Part shown: positions 51,062 through 60,296 of the stretch, in pieces
Layout: each line of letters opens with the position of its first letter
Position numbering within the stretch: the first letter of the stretch is position 1
Origin: Polaromonas sp. C04
GTDB taxonomy: Bacteria; Pseudomonadota; Gammaproteobacteria; Burkholderiales; Burkholderiaceae_C
Assembly (NCBI RefSeq): GCF_002002705.1
Contig: NZ_MUNS01000020.1
Location: 434,001 to 498,000 of the forward strand
Direction: 5' to 3'
DNA: 64,000 bases
Notes under the pieces: model-generated
Told to the model about the DNA's origin: nothing
The model's database searches: none
Seen by the model: the letters and a program-made list of their open reading frames with translations, nothing else
Program-made: the position numbers and the translations under genes

Positions 51062-51745
51062 ATGTTTACGGATATAGAGGCCGTGCTGTTCGATCTGGAT
51101 GGCACCCTGATCGACAGCGCGCCGGACCTTGGCGCTGCCGCAGACAAAATGAGAACCGACCGGGGCCTGGCCTCGTTGCCGCTGGCGCTGTATCGGCCCA
51201 TGACCGGCGCCGGCGCGCGGGGCATGCTCGGCGTCGCCTTCGGCGTGACCCCGGAGCACCCTGATTTCCCGGTACTGCGGGAAGAGTTTTTTACCAATTA
51301 CGAAGCCTGCATGACGCGGCGCACCTTTGCCTTTGATGAAGTGGCCGAGCTGATTCAAGCGCTTTTGGCGCGTCGGCTCGCCTGGGGCGTGGTCACCAAC
51401 AAGGCCTCCCGCTTCACCGACCCCCTGACCCGCTCCATGCCGCTGTTTGCCACGGCGAGCGCGGTCATCAGCGGCGATACCACACCCCATTCCAAGCCGC
51501 ATCCAGAGCCCTTGCTGGAGGCGGCACGGCGCCTGGGGCTGGCGCCGGAAAAATGCGTGTATGTGGGTGATGACGAGCGCGACGTGGTTGCGGGACTGGC
51601 CGCCGGCATGGGCACCGTGGCGGCAACATATGGCTATTTGGGCAATCGGGCGGATACCGCGCAGTGGGGCGCACACGCTGCAATAGCGTCCCCGCTGCAG
51701 CTATTGCATTTGCTGCAGGGCTTGCAATCGCCCGCAATGACCTAA
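51062..51745 (+). CDS. gph: Phosphoglycolate phosphatase (HAD family)
   Basis: A 227-aa haloacid dehalogenase-fold phosphatase. Motif I is VLFDLDGTLIDSAPDL, motif II GVVTNKASRF, and motif III/IV KPHPEPLLEAARRLGL with YVGDDERDVVAGLAAGM. It clears 2-phosphoglycolate; some members act on 5'-nucleotides or sugar phosphates. The ubiG-gph pairing is common in betaproteobacteria. The 3' end contains the promoter of ssrA (TAAAAT at 51743-51748). Confidence 0.92.
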   Translation: MFTDIEAVLFDLDGTLIDSAPDLGAAADKMRTDRGLASLPLALYRPMTGAGARGMLGVAFGVTPEHPDFPVLREEFFTNYEACMTRRTFAFDEVAELIQALLARRLAWGVVTNKASRFTDPLTRSMPLFATASAVISGDTTPHSKPHPEPLLEAARRLGLAPEKCVYVGDDERDVVAGLAAGMGTVAATYGYLGNRADTAQWGAHAAIASPLQLLHLLQGLQSPAMT

Positions 51746-51757
51746 AATGCTTATTGA

Positions 51758-52136
51758 GGGGCTGCACTGGTTTCGACGTGGGTACGGAATCGCTGTGGTG
51801 CATGTCGAGCTTGAGTAACGCTCGTAAAAATCGACTCAACAAACTAACTGCAAACGACGAACGTTTCGCACTCGCTGCTTAATAACCAGTGAGCCTTACA
51901 ACAGCAGGCCGATGGGCTGGGCAAGGGTGCCGCAAGGCGTCCAGGCTGTAAGGTTATTCACATCGGCTGGCTTCGGACCGGGTACCTTGGTTCAGAGCGA
52001 GACAATAGGGTGCTGGCGTCCTGTGTAGCGTGCGACTGCGCGACACAGGTGGCGAGACTTAAATCAGACCGCTAAACATGTAGATCTGCGCGAAGAAGGC
52101 TTGCGGACGGGGGTTCGAATCCCCCCAGCTCCACCA
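51758..52136 (+). ncRNA. ssrA: Transfer-messenger RNA (tmRNA)
   Basis: One-piece tmRNA of about 379 nt. The 5' end GGGGCTG pairs with CAGCTCC at the 3' end, followed by ACCA, with CCA encoded, and the T-arm GGTTCGAATCC is present. The tag frame at 51850-51882 encodes ANDERFALAA and ends TAA, the typical betaproteobacterial tag. It rescues stalled ribosomes with SmpB. A TAAAAT -10 hexamer lies 9 nt upstream of the 5' end. A 11-bp stem-loop (52148-52175) follows. Confidence 0.97.
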
Positions 52137-52147
52137 TAAAAGGCAAT

Positions 52148-52175
52148 CTGCGCCAATGCAAAATCATTGGCGCAG
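52148..52175 (+). terminator. Stem-loop downstream of ssrA
   Basis: Perfect 11-bp stem CTGCGCCAATG / CATTGGCGCAG with a 6-nt loop, 11 nt past the tmRNA CCA, followed by GTTTCCCC. The T run is short, but the position suits a terminator or a 3' processing barrier. Confidence 0.7.
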
Positions 52176-52276
52176 GTTTCCCCAAACCACTATCAATGGC
52201 GTTCATCAAATGAGGGGCGGTAAAAGCGCGCATCTCGCGGCATACTTGCAGCATTATTTTCAACAGGAGCCCGCCA

Positions 52277-52612
52277 ATGATCAAAACCGAATTGTTTCTT
52301 CGAACCATTCCAGCCGTGCTGGTTATGAGTGCAGCCGCGTACGGATTGACGGCGCATGCGCAAACCCAGTCCGGCACGAACGAGCGGGCCAGCACGTCTT
52401 CCGGTAACGGCGTCGTCCAGAAGGTTGAAAAGACCACCAAGAAGGCCGTGAACGCAACCGAGCGAACTGCCAAAAAGGTCGGTCGAGCCACCAGCAAGAC
52501 GGCCAGCCGCGCTGCAGGGGCGGTGCGGCATACGGGTGAAAAAATTGGTAAGAAGCTACCCAAAGGCAACGCCACGCGGCCGGTTGATGAGCAGGGAAGG
52601 CCCGGCAACTAG
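52277..52612 (+). CDS. Small secreted basic protein of unknown function
   Basis: A 111-aa protein: signal peptide (ends AHAQT), then a Lys/Thr/Ala-rich region with repeated KxxKxAxxAT-like units (VEKTTKKAVNATERTAKKVGRATSKTASRAAG). It is highly basic and likely helical, perhaps binding nucleic acid or envelope polymers. An AACAGGAGCC site precedes ATG 52277 and a clear terminator follows, so it is a single-gene unit. Confidence 0.75.
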   Translation: MIKTELFLRTIPAVLVMSAAAYGLTAHAQTQSGTNERASTSSGNGVVQKVEKTTKKAVNATERTAKKVGRATSKTASRAAGAVRHTGEKIGKKLPKGNATRPVDEQGRPGN

Positions 52613-52639
52613 GCGCCTTGAGCGTCCTGAGATAAATGG

Positions 52640-52664
52640 AAAAGCCCGCAACAGCGGGCTTTTT
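52640..52664 (+). terminator. Intrinsic terminator
   Basis: Stem AAGCCCGC / GCGGGCTT with loop AACA and a T run, 27 nt after the small secreted protein gene. Confidence 0.9.
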
Positions 52665-52695
52665 GCTTGGAACCGGATGAGCCGCCTGAGAAAAG

Positions 52696-53427
52696 TCAGC
52701 GCAAGTCTCCTTCCCGGCTGTCCAGCGGGGTCAGAAAAGAATTGGGCTGCAATTCTCCTGAGAGCGTGGTGAAACTGCTGTGCAGGCCAGCGCTTGCGGA
52801 GTCTGGCGTCGGGCTCAGCGGGCTCAGGTCGCTGTTGCGAATCTCGCGCTGGCGAAGCAGTGCTTCGCGCAAGCTCGCCCTGGCGGCAGACATTGCGCTT
52901 TCACTGCGCTCGCGATCCATGCTCATGGATGCCATCTCGCCGAGAAATTCGGTGCGGATTTCACTCAAGGTCGGCAGCTTGTCGGATTCGACCACGGTAT
53001 AGGCGATGCCGCATTGGCTCAGCAGCTTGCGCTTCAGGCGCTGGTTTTTTTCGGCCAATCCCAAACGCCCTGGAACATCCACGCAGCCGATGACGTTGCC
53101 GTCCGCGCGACACACGGTGAACGTGCAATACACCCCCGTCAGCAATTCGTACCAGTGCAGGCCCTGTTCCTTGCTGCGTGGCATGGTGAACCGCGTGACT
53201 GGAATTTTGATCATCACGTGGTGGCCAAAAAAAGCCCGGGTCAACCAGCGCCACACCTGGCGCTCCCGGCTGTTGGCCAGCGGCCGCGGGCTCAGTGGCC
53301 ACCGCTTCGGGATGCGACGGCGCTCATGGGCTTGCCGGCGTAGCCACCAGGCGTGAACAGTCGCGCCAAGCACCAGGCTGGCCAGCAATGCCAATCCGAT
53401 TGAAAGCCCTCCTGTGTATTTGTCCAT
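52696..53427 (-). CDS. DUF2726 domain-containing membrane-anchored protein
   Basis: A 243-aa protein with one N-terminal helix (GLSIGLALLASLVLGATVHAWWL). The DUF2726-type domain has YELLTGVYCTFTVCRADGNVIGCVDVPG and KLLSQCGIAYTVVESDKLPTLSEIR, a fold related to restriction-endonuclease-like topoisomerase/zinc-domain proteins. Acidic catalytic residues are not clear, so activity is uncertain. The start ATG 53425-53427 (MDKYTGG) is placed just before the helix. Confidence 0.8.
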   Translation of the reverse strand: MDKYTGGLSIGLALLASLVLGATVHAWWLRRQAHERRRIPKRWPLSPRPLANSRERQVWRWLTRAFFGHHVMIKIPVTRFTMPRSKEQGLHWYELLTGVYCTFTVCRADGNVIGCVDVPGRLGLAEKNQRLKRKLLSQCGIAYTVVESDKLPTLSEIRTEFLGEMASMSMDRERSESAMSAARASLREALLRQREIRNSDLSPLSPTPDSASAGLHSSFTTLSGELQPNSFLTPLDSREGDLR

Positions 53428-53578
53428 TTTTCGGTGTTTCCGTGAGTCATTTTGAGTGTAACTAAAGTTAACAAATGAAGTCCATAGCGTGGGGCGGTAA
53501 AAAATCACGGAAACGCCTTCGGCGTGTGCTCATTCATGTCCGATGGGTCTGCTGCGTCACAATGAGGTCATGCACACC

Positions 53579-54301
53579 ATGTCATTGCAGGACATTCTTT
53601 TTACACAGGGATTCGGGACGCGTCGCGTCTGCGCCGGTCTGATTCAACAGGGATTTGTGTCGGTAGCCCAGCAGCCATCCACCGATCCAGCTATGGAATT
53701 TGTAGCGAAAGGGTTGCGTTTCACGGTTCAGGGTGCGGCGTGGGAGTACCACGAGCTGGCGTACCTGATGCTGCACAAGCCGGCTGGCACCGAGTGCTCG
53801 CAAAAGCCCTCGACCTGGCCGAGCATCTACACGCTGCTGCCATCGCCGCTGCGCCAGCGGCCGCAGAGAGGGGCGGTGCAGGGCGTGCAGGCGGTCGGCC
53901 GGCTCGACCAGGACACGACGGGACTGCTGCTGCTGACCGACGACGGCAAATTCATCCACCGCATGAGTTCGCCCCGGCATCATGTGCCCAAGGTGTACGA
54001 GGTCACGGCCAAACACCCGCTCGACGACAAACAGGTGCAAAAGCTGCTGGAGGGCGTGGTGCTGGAAGATGACCCGAAGCCGGTCCGTGCCAGTGCCTGC
54101 GAAGCGGTGGCGCCGCACCGCTTGCGCCTGACGCTGACCGAGGGCAAGTACCACCAGGTCAAGCGCATGGTGGCCGCCGTGGGCAACCGGGTCGAGGCGC
54201 TGCACCGCTCGCAGATCGGCGGCCTGGCCCTGCCCGATGACCTGGCGCCAGGCCAGTGGCGCTGGCTCGGGGCCGACGATCTCGCACGGATCGCTGGCTG
54301 A
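53579..54301 (+). CDS. RsuA-family 16S rRNA pseudouridine synthase
   Basis: A 240-aa RsuA/RluB/E/F-type enzyme. It starts MSLQDILFTQGFGTRRVCAG, a short S4-like RNA-binding region. The catalytic motif GRLDQDTTGLLLLTDDG (Asp nucleophile) follows, then KVYEVTAKHP and LTEGKYHQVKRMVAAVGNRV. 16S position 516 is the most likely target by similarity. Upstream ATGs at 53543 and 53570 are in frame; 53579 fits the family start best. Confidence 0.88.
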   Translation: MSLQDILFTQGFGTRRVCAGLIQQGFVSVAQQPSTDPAMEFVAKGLRFTVQGAAWEYHELAYLMLHKPAGTECSQKPSTWPSIYTLLPSPLRQRPQRGAVQGVQAVGRLDQDTTGLLLLTDDGKFIHRMSSPRHHVPKVYEVTAKHPLDDKQVQKLLEGVVLEDDPKPVRASACEAVAPHRLRLTLTEGKYHQVKRMVAAVGNRVEALHRSQIGGLALPDDLAPGQWRWLGADDLARIAG

Positions 54302-54309
54302 GCGTCAGC

Positions 54310-55113
54310 CTATCCGATCGGGGCGAGGAAATCGGCGATCAGCTGCGTGGTCAGGGCCGTTTGATCGCGGTGCGGCGAATGTCCGCATTGCTCCAGTTTT
54401 TGTAGCACACAGTGCTCGCCGGTCGTGCGGATCTGGTCGATTTGCTGCATGGTGCCGTAGGCATCATCAACCCCCTGAATGGCCAGCACCGGGGCGCGGA
54501 TGCGCTGGCAGTCGCCGCGGATATCGAAACTGCGGAACGCCTCGTCCAGCCAGATGTCGTTCCACTGCCAGAAAGCGCAGTCGACGTCGGCGTGGTAGCG
54601 CGCCAGCCGTTCGCGCAGATCGCCGCTCTCGTAGGCCGTGCGGGCCTGCGCAATCGAGCGCACCGAAATGTCTTCGACGATCACATGCGGGGCCAGCACG
54701 ATGCAGGCCTGCACCGGGTAGCGGCTCGCGTACAGCAGCGCAATGCTGGCGCCATCGGAATGACCGAGCAGCACGGGCTTGTCGATCTGCAGCACACGAA
54801 GCAGTTCGGGCAGCACCTCCCACGCCTCCCGGTGCATGTAGTCCGGCTGCAAGCGCCCCACGCGCAAGCCCTCGCGCTCGGAAGATGCGCCGCGTACGTC
54901 GGGCACCGGATCGGACCGGCCGTAGCCGCGGCGCGAATACACCACGCCGGCGCGCCCGGTGGCCAGACATACCTGGTCGGGCCAGTCGCGCCACATGGCG
55001 ACCGAACCCAAACCCTCATGCAGAAAAACGATGGGAGCGCGGCGCTGCTCGCCGGCCGCCGCCTCGATCTGGCGCACTTCCAGTTGCACGCCATGGATGC
55101 GAATCATGCTCAT
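54310..55113 (-). CDS. Alpha/beta fold hydrolase
   Basis: A 267-aa hydrolase. The triad is visible: nucleophile elbow GHSDGAS, acid in QGVDDAYGT and His in CGHSPHRDQ. The oxyanion motif HEGLGSVAMWRDWP and YSRRGYGRSDPV are typical of esterase and epoxide hydrolase-like members. Substrate unknown. I chose ATG 55111-55113 (MSMIRIHG); an ATG at 55140 is possible. It converges with the pseudouridine synthase gene and is divergent from the EI24 gene. Confidence 0.85.
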   Translation of the reverse strand: MSMIRIHGVQLEVRQIEAAAGEQRRAPIVFLHEGLGSVAMWRDWPDQVCLATGRAGVVYSRRGYGRSDPVPDVRGASSEREGLRVGRLQPDYMHREAWEVLPELLRVLQIDKPVLLGHSDGASIALLYASRYPVQACIVLAPHVIVEDISVRSIAQARTAYESGDLRERLARYHADVDCAFWQWNDIWLDEAFRSFDIRGDCQRIRAPVLAIQGVDDAYGTMQQIDQIRTTGEHCVLQKLEQCGHSPHRDQTALTTQLIADFLAPIG

Positions 55114-55178
55114 CGGGGAATGGTAAGGGATGTGCGCCATGGCTGTCGCGCCGGCGCTGCCGCGGTATGCTTCATGCC

Positions 55179-56075
55179 ATGACTCTATTTCTCGATTCGT
55201 TCTGGCGCGCGGTGGCGTATTGCCTGCGCCCGCGCGTGATTGCGCTGTCATTCCTGCCATTGGTCATCATGGTCGGACTGTCACTGGGGTTGGGCTATTT
55301 TTTCTGGACGCCCGCGCTCGATTGGGTGCGCGGCATGCTGGACGCCTCCGTCTGGCTCACCCACCTGTGGTCGTGGCTGGACGGGGTTGGCGCGGGCAAC
55401 CTCAAGACGGTGGCGGCCCCGCTGATCGTGATCTTCACCGTCACGCCGCTGCTGGTGATCGTGTCGCTGCTGATCGTGGCCGCCCTGATGACGCCCGCGC
55501 TGGTGGGGCTGGTCGCCGAGCGCCGTTTCCCCACTCTGGAGCGCAAGAAGGGCGGCTCTGTGCTGGTCAGCATCCTCTGGTCGCTCGGCTCCACCTTGCT
55601 GGCCGCGATCGCACTGGTGATCTCGATTCCGCTGTGGCTGGTGCCGCCCCTGATTCTGATCCTGCCGCCGCTGATCTGGGGCTGGCTGACGTATCGCGTC
55701 ATGGCTTTCGATGCCCTGTCCAGCCATGCCAGCCGCGACGAGCGGCGCGAGATTTTCCGCCGCCATCGGGGCTGGCTGCTGGGCATCGGCGTGCTTTCGG
55801 GCTACCTGGGCGCGGCGCCCAGCATCGTGTGGGCCTCGGGTGCGCTGTTTGCGGCCGCGTTTGTGATCCTGGTGCCGGTGGCGATCTGGATCTACACCCT
55901 GATCTTTGCGTTCTCGTCGCTGTGGTTCTCGCACTATTGCCTCACCGCTTTGGCAAACCTGCGGGCCGAGGCCACTTCCGCTGCTTCGCCCGCCCCCGTC
56001 ACACCTGTCGCGCCCACCTTGATCCATGACCTCCATCCAGACCCCGCCGCAACCGGCCACACGCTCGCACCCTGA
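55179..56075 (+). CDS. EI24 domain-containing integral membrane protein
   Basis: A 298-aa inner-membrane protein with about six hydrophobic segments (for example ALSFLPLVIMVGLSLGLGYFF and LVISIPLWLVPPLILILPPLIWG). It is related to the EI24/CysZ family; CysZ is a sulfate permease, but members of this type are uncharacterised. The start ATG 55179 (MTLFLDSFWRAVAY) matches the family; the much longer open frame upstream is not coding. Its last 50 nt overlap the cinA-like gene. Confidence 0.85.
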   Translation: MTLFLDSFWRAVAYCLRPRVIALSFLPLVIMVGLSLGLGYFFWTPALDWVRGMLDASVWLTHLWSWLDGVGAGNLKTVAAPLIVIFTVTPLLVIVSLLIVAALMTPALVGLVAERRFPTLERKKGGSVLVSILWSLGSTLLAAIALVISIPLWLVPPLILILPPLIWGWLTYRVMAFDALSSHASRDERREIFRRHRGWLLGIGVLSGYLGAAPSIVWASGALFAAAFVILVPVAIWIYTLIFAFSSLWFSHYCLTALANLRAEATSAASPAPVTPVAPTLIHDLHPDPAATGHTLAP

Positions 56076-56898
56076 AGAGCGGCCCCATTTCGGGCTCATC
56101 ATCGTCGGTGACGAGATCCTCTCGGGCAAGCGTGCCGACAAGCATATGCCCCGGGTCATCGAATTGCTGGGCGAGCGCGGCCTGCAGCTCGACTACGCCG
56201 AGTGCCTTGGCGATGTGCCCGAACGCATCACCGCCACGCTGCATCGCGCCTTTGCCTCGGGCGACGTGGTGTTCAGCTGTGGCGGCATAGGCGCCACACC
56301 CGACGACCATACGCGCCAGTGCGCGGCCAGGGCGCTTGGCGTGCCTCTTGAATTGCACCCGCAAGCCGAGCGCCTGATTCGCGAGCGCATGCAGGATATC
56401 GCCAGGGAGCAGGGCACGGCCTACGAGCCGGATCGGCCCGACAACATCCACCGCCTCAACATGGGCGTCTTTCCCCAAGGCGCGCAGCTGATCCCGAATC
56501 CCTACAACAAGATTCCGGGCTTCAGCTGCGTTGGCCCGGGCGGTGGCGCGGTGCATTTCGTGCCGGGCTTTCCCGTCATGGCCTGGCCCATGATTGAGTG
56601 GGTGCTGGAGCACCATTACGCGCACCTGTTCCGGCAAGCCGCTTACGAGGAAAGATCGGTCATCGTGTTTGGCTCCATGGAAGCGGCGCTCACGCCCTTG
56701 ATGGAAGAAATCGAGCGAGTGCATGCGGGCGTCAAGGTATTCAGCCTGCCCAGCGTGGATCACCCCGAATATGGCCGCCATATAGAGCTTGGCGTCAAGG
56801 GTGATCCGGCCGCGGTGGCTGCCGCCTACCCGGTCTTGCTGGCAGGGCTGCACGGTTTTAACGCGCAACTAGGCCCCGAACTGGTGCGTAAAACCTGA
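56026..56898 (+). CDS. CinA-like / molybdopterin-binding (MoaB/Mog fold) domain protein
   Basis: A 290-aa protein with a MoaB/Mog-type domain at residues 20-190 (FGLIIVGDEILSGKRADKHM, SCGGIGATPDDHTRQCAARAL, FVPGFPVMAWPMIEWVL). This is the N-terminal half of CinA, here without the nicotinamide deamidase domain. Such proteins are annotated as competence/damage-inducible or molybdopterin-binding; the biochemical role is open. It overlaps the EI24 gene and ends right at the first NtrC site of glnA. Confidence 0.88.
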   Translation: MTSIQTPPQPATRSHPEERPHFGLIIVGDEILSGKRADKHMPRVIELLGERGLQLDYAECLGDVPERITATLHRAFASGDVVFSCGGIGATPDDHTRQCAARALGVPLELHPQAERLIRERMQDIAREQGTAYEPDRPDNIHRLNMGVFPQGAQLIPNPYNKIPGFSCVGPGGGAVHFVPGFPVMAWPMIEWVLEHHYAHLFRQAAYEERSVIVFGSMEAALTPLMEEIERVHAGVKVFSLPSVDHPEYGRHIELGVKGDPAAVAAAYPVLLAGLHGFNAQLGPELVRKT

Positions 56899-56941
56899 TG
56901 CACCAATATGGTTCATTAATGCAACGTACCAACATGGTGCA
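56899..56941 (+). promoter_or_regulatory. Two NtrC-binding sites upstream of glnA
   Basis: Site 1 is TGCACC-AATAT-GGTTCA (56899-56915) and site 2 CGTACC-AACAT-GGTGCA (56925-56941). Both fit the NtrC pattern TGCACC-N5-GGTGCA, with one and two mismatches. Their centres are 26 bp apart, about 100-150 bp before the sigma-54 promoter, the normal enhancer arrangement. Confidence 0.85.
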
Positions 56942-57041
56942 TGCGAAAACCCCGCTGGACCAAAAAAGCGGGCGCGAGTCGCCGGCAACGTATCGCCTCA
57001 AGGCAGAATACGAGGCTCGGCCCAAAACAGACGCGTCGGCT

Positions 57042-57058
57042 TTGGCACAGAAACTGCA
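57042..57058 (+). promoter_or_regulatory. Sigma-54 promoter of glnA
   Basis: TTGGCAC (57042-57048) and TGCA (57055-57058) place the invariant GG and GC doublets exactly 10 nt apart, as required for -24/-12 promoters. It lies 52 nt upstream of the glnA ATG and downstream of two NtrC sites. Confidence 0.9.
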
Positions 57059-57110
57059 TTAGCTTGCCGTTCCCCGAATTTTTTAACCAACTTCCAACCA
57101 GGAGAAACTG

Positions 57111-58526
57111 ATGGCAAAGACCGTCGCAGACGTGATGAAAATGGTGAAAGAAAACGAAGTCAAGTTTGTCGACTTCCGTTTCACCGATACCCGCGGCAAA
57201 GAGCAGCACGTCACCGTTCCCGCTTCACATTTCGATGAAGACAAATTCAGCGCCGGGCACGCGTTCGACGGCTCATCCATTGGCGGCTGGAAGGGCATCG
57301 AAGCCTCCGACATGCTGCTGATGCCGGACGCCAATACCGCCAACATCGACCCGTTTTACGAAGAAACCACGCTGTTCATGAGTTGCGACGTGCTCGAGCC
57401 CGGTGACGGCAAGGCCTATGACCGCGATCCGCGCTCGATCGCCAAGCGCGCCGAGGCCTACCTCAAGGCCTCCGGCATTGGCGACACCGCCTTTTTCGGC
57501 CCGGAGCCCGAATTCTTCATCTTCGACGATGTGCGCTGGAACACCGACATGTCGGGCACTTTCTTCAAGATCGAAGAATACGAAGCGCCCTGGAACAGCG
57601 GCAAAAAGCTCGAAGGCGGCAACCGCGGCCACCGTCCCACCGTCAAGGGTGGCTACTTTCCAGTACCTCCAGTCGACAGCACGCAGGACATGCGCGCTGA
57701 AATATCCCTGGTTCTCGAGTCGCTGGGCGTGCCCGTGGAAGTGTTCCACCATGAAGTGGGCGGCGCCGGCCAGAACGAAATCGGCACCAAGTTCAGCACG
57801 CTGGTCGAGCGCGCCGACTGGACCCAGATCCTCAAGTACGTGGTCTGGAACGTGGCCAACGCCTATGGCAAAACCGCCACCTTCATGCCCAAGCCCATCG
57901 TCGGCGACAACGGCTCGGGCATGCACGTGCACCAGTCGGTCTGGAAAGACGGCAAGAACCTGTTCGCGGGCGACGGCTACGCCGGCCTGTCGGATTTTGC
58001 GCTGTACTACATCGGCGGCATCATCAAGCATGCGCGCGCGCTCAACGCCATCACGAATCCCGGCACCAACAGCTACAAGCGCCTGGTGCCCGGCTACGAG
58101 GCCCCGGTGAAGCTGGCGTACTCCGCCAAGAACCGTTCTGCCTCGATCCGCATTCCGTATGTGGCCAACCCCAAGGGCCGGCGCGTCGAAGCGCGCTTCC
58201 CCGACCCGCTGATGAACCCGTACCTCGGTTTTGCGGCACTGCTGATGGCGGGGCTGGACGGCGTCGAAAACAAGATCCATCCCGGCGAAGCCGCGACCAA
58301 GGACCTGTACCACCTGCCGCCCGAGGAAGATGCGAAGGTGCCAACTGTCTGCCACAGCCTGGACCAGGCGCTGGACCACCTGGATGCCGAGCGCGGCTTC
58401 CTGACCAAGGGCGGCGTGTTCTCCGACAGCATGCTGGACGCCTACATCGAGCTGAAGATGGGCGAAGTCACGCGCTTGCGCATGGCCACGCACCCCATTG
58501 AGTTCGACATGTATTACTCGCTGTAA
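57111..58526 (+). CDS. glnA: Glutamine synthetase, type I
   Basis: A 471-aa GSI that makes glutamine from glutamate, ammonia and ATP; a dodecamer by family. Metal and substrate motifs are [56 protein letters not shown] and [17 protein letters not shown]. Tyr400 in DLYHLPPEE is the adenylylation site. Its promoter has sigma-54 and NtrC elements, and ntrBC lie downstream, so expression should rise under nitrogen limitation. AGGAGAA site before ATG 57111. Confidence 0.98.
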   Translation: MAKTVADVMKMVKENEVKFVDFRFTDTRGKEQHVTVPASHFDEDKFSAGHAFDGSSIGGWKGIEASDMLLMPDANTANIDPFYEETTLFMSCDVLEPGDGKAYDRDPRSIAKRAEAYLKASGIGDTAFFGPEPEFFIFDDVRWNTDMSGTFFKIEEYEAPWNSGKKLEGGNRGHRPTVKGGYFPVPPVDSTQDMRAEISLVLESLGVPVEVFHHEVGGAGQNEIGTKFSTLVERADWTQILKYVVWNVANAYGKTATFMPKPIVGDNGSGMHVHQSVWKDGKNLFAGDGYAGLSDFALYYIGGIIKHARALNAITNPGTNSYKRLVPGYEAPVKLAYSAKNRSASIRIPYVANPKGRRVEARFPDPLMNPYLGFAALLMAGLDGVENKIHPGEAATKDLYHLPPEEDAKVPTVCHSLDQALDHLDAERGFLTKGGVFSDSMLDAYIELKMGEVTRLRMATHPIEFDMYYSL

Positions 58527-58540
58527 TCACGAGGCAACTG

Positions 58541-58568
58541 AAAAAAAGGCGGCCTGTGCCGCCTTTTT
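58541..58568 (+). terminator. Intrinsic terminator after glnA
   Basis: A run, GGCGG / CCGCC stem with loop CCTGTG, then a T run, 14 nt past the glnA stop. It separates glnA from the downstream genes. Confidence 0.92.
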
Positions 58569-58688
58569 CATGGGCGGCCGATCCGTCCTGGCGAGCCGCC
58601 GGCGCCTGGTGCCGGGCAAATTTTGCGTTCGAAGTTGATTGGGCGATACTTCAATGAACTTCCCTGGCGTGTCATGCTCGGAAACCGT

Positions 58689-59189
58689 ATGAAAAAAGCA
58701 CTATTGATCTCACTTCTTCCGTTCGCCACCGTCCTTCTTGCCGCCAGCAGCTTTGCCCAGAGCCAGATCTACCGCTGCGGCAACGAATACACCAACAATG
58801 CCTCGGACGCCAAGGCCCGTGGCTGCAAGCCCTTTGCGGGAGGCAACATCACCATCGTGCCGGGCACCCGGCCCAGCACCGCCGCCGCACCCGCGCGTGC
58901 CGGCGCGGCTCCGCAGCCGCGGGTGGGCGCGGCCGACCAGCGGGCCCGCGATGCGGACGCACGCGCCATCCTGGAATCGGAGCTGAGCAAGGCCCAGGCC
59001 CGGCAGACGGATCTGCTCGCGCAGTACAACAATGGCCAGCCCGAAATGCTGGGCCCCGAGCACCGCAACCACCAGAAATACCTCGATCGCGTGGCGGAGC
59101 TCAAGGCCAGCATCGACCGCAACCAGAGCGACATTGATGGTATCCAGCGCGAGCTGAGCCGCCTTCCCGCGCCAGCTGCAGCACAATAG
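58689..59189 (+). CDS. Secreted coiled-coil protein, unknown function
   Basis: A 166-aa protein. The signal peptide (ends SSFAQ) is followed by a DUF4124-like start (SQIYRCGNEYTNNASDAKARGCKPF, two Cys likely paired). An Ala/Pro linker and then a helical coiled-coil segment follow (ARAILESELSKAQARQTDLLAQ to SIDRNQSDIDGIQRELSRL). The start ATG 58689 (MKKALLISLL) is just before the signal peptide. It lies between glnA and ntrB, a place where many betaproteobacteria have such a gene. Confidence 0.8.
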   Translation: MKKALLISLLPFATVLLAASSFAQSQIYRCGNEYTNNASDAKARGCKPFAGGNITIVPGTRPSTAAAPARAGAAPQPRVGAADQRARDADARAILESELSKAQARQTDLLAQYNNGQPEMLGPEHRNHQKYLDRVAELKASIDRNQSDIDGIQRELSRLPAPAAAQ

Positions 59190-59194
59190 ACGGC

Positions 59195-60268
59195 TTGAGC
59201 AAGCCCGCCCCTACTGCCGCCTCGCGTTTCCAGGCGTTTGACCTGCTGGCGACGCTGGTCGCCGTGGTGCACACCGATGGCACGGTGCTGTTTGCCAATG
59301 CGGCGCTCGAAGACGCCATCGGGGCCTCGCGCCGCACCATCGAAGGCTCGCAGTTCCCGGGCTTTTTCACTGAACCCCACATCCTGGCCAACGCCCTGAG
59401 CGGCGCCGGCAGCAATGAGTTCGCCGCGCTGCGCTATGACGCGTGGCTGAACCGCCTGAATCACGAACCCATTCCCGTGCATGTGATCGTGGCGCAGACC
59501 GAGAGGCCGAACGAGATCATTGTGGAATTGCTGCCGCTGGAGCAGCAGGCCCGGCAGGATCGCGAGGAGCGGCTGATCGACCAGGCGCAGGCCAACAAGG
59601 AGCTGATCCGCAACCTGGCGCACGAGATCAAGAATCCGCTGGGCGGCATCCGCGGCGCGGCGCAGCTGCTGGAGATGGAGATCGACTCGCGCGAGCTGAC
59701 CGAATACACCCAGGTCATCATCCACGAGGCCGATCGCCTGCAAACCCTGGTGGACCGGCTGCTGGCGCCGCACCGCAAGCCGCATGTGGTGGGCGACGTG
59801 AACATCCACGAGGTGTGCGAGCGCGTGCGCGCGCTGGTGCAGGCGGAATTCCCCAAGGGACTGCAGGTGGTTCAGGACTACGACATCTCGATCCCCGAGT
59901 TCCGCGGCGACCGCGAGCAGCTGATCCAGGCGCTGCTCAACGTCGTCCACAACGCCGCGCAGGCGCTGGCCGAGCGCATCAAGGCGGGCGATGCGCAAAT
60001 CATTTTCCGCACCCGCATTGCGCGGCAGGTCACGTTTGGCAAACAGCGCTATCGGTTGGCACTGGAATTGCATGTCATCGACAATGGGCCCGGCGTGCCG
60101 GACTCGATCAAGGACCGCATTTTCTTCCCGCTGGTGTCGGGCCGGGATGGCGGCTCCGGACTGGGGCTGACGCTGGCGCAAACCTTTGTGCAGCAACACC
60201 ACGGCTTGATCGAGTGCGACAGCGTGCCCGGCCGGACGGATTTCAAGATACTGATTCCGCTGCCCTGA
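59195..60268 (+). CDS. glnL: Nitrogen regulation sensor kinase NtrB
   Basis: A 357-aa cytosolic histidine kinase. It has an N-terminal PAS domain (residues 15-115), phospho-acceptor His143 in NLAHEIKNPLGGIRGAAQLLE, N box NVVHNAAQAL and G boxes DNGPGVPD and GGSGLGLTLA. It controls NtrC phosphorylation in response to PII. The start is TTG 59195, 5 nt after the preceding stop; no in-frame ATG upstream fits. The ntrC gene follows 28 nt later. Confidence 0.95.
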   Translation: MSKPAPTAASRFQAFDLLATLVAVVHTDGTVLFANAALEDAIGASRRTIEGSQFPGFFTEPHILANALSGAGSNEFAALRYDAWLNRLNHEPIPVHVIVAQTERPNEIIVELLPLEQQARQDREERLIDQAQANKELIRNLAHEIKNPLGGIRGAAQLLEMEIDSRELTEYTQVIIHEADRLQTLVDRLLAPHRKPHVVGDVNIHEVCERVRALVQAEFPKGLQVVQDYDISIPEFRGDREQLIQALLNVVHNAAQALAERIKAGDAQIIFRTRIARQVTFGKQRYRLALELHVIDNGPGVPDSIKDRIFFPLVSGRDGGSGLGLTLAQTFVQQHHGLIECDSVPGRTDFKILIPLP

Positions 60269-60296
60269 CTGTTTGACCTGAGGTGACATACAAGCC

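Noticed and set aside
54237-55178. Long N-terminal extension of the EI24 membrane protein (open frame from 54237)
   Set aside because: The translated extension is Arg/Pro/Ala-rich noise antisense to the alpha/beta hydrolase gene. The real protein begins at ATG 55179.
56946-56975. Possible terminator between the cinA-like gene and glnA
   Set aside because: The CCCGCT / AGCGGG stem has a 10-nt loop and no T run after it; it lies between the NtrC sites and the promoter, where looping DNA is expected.
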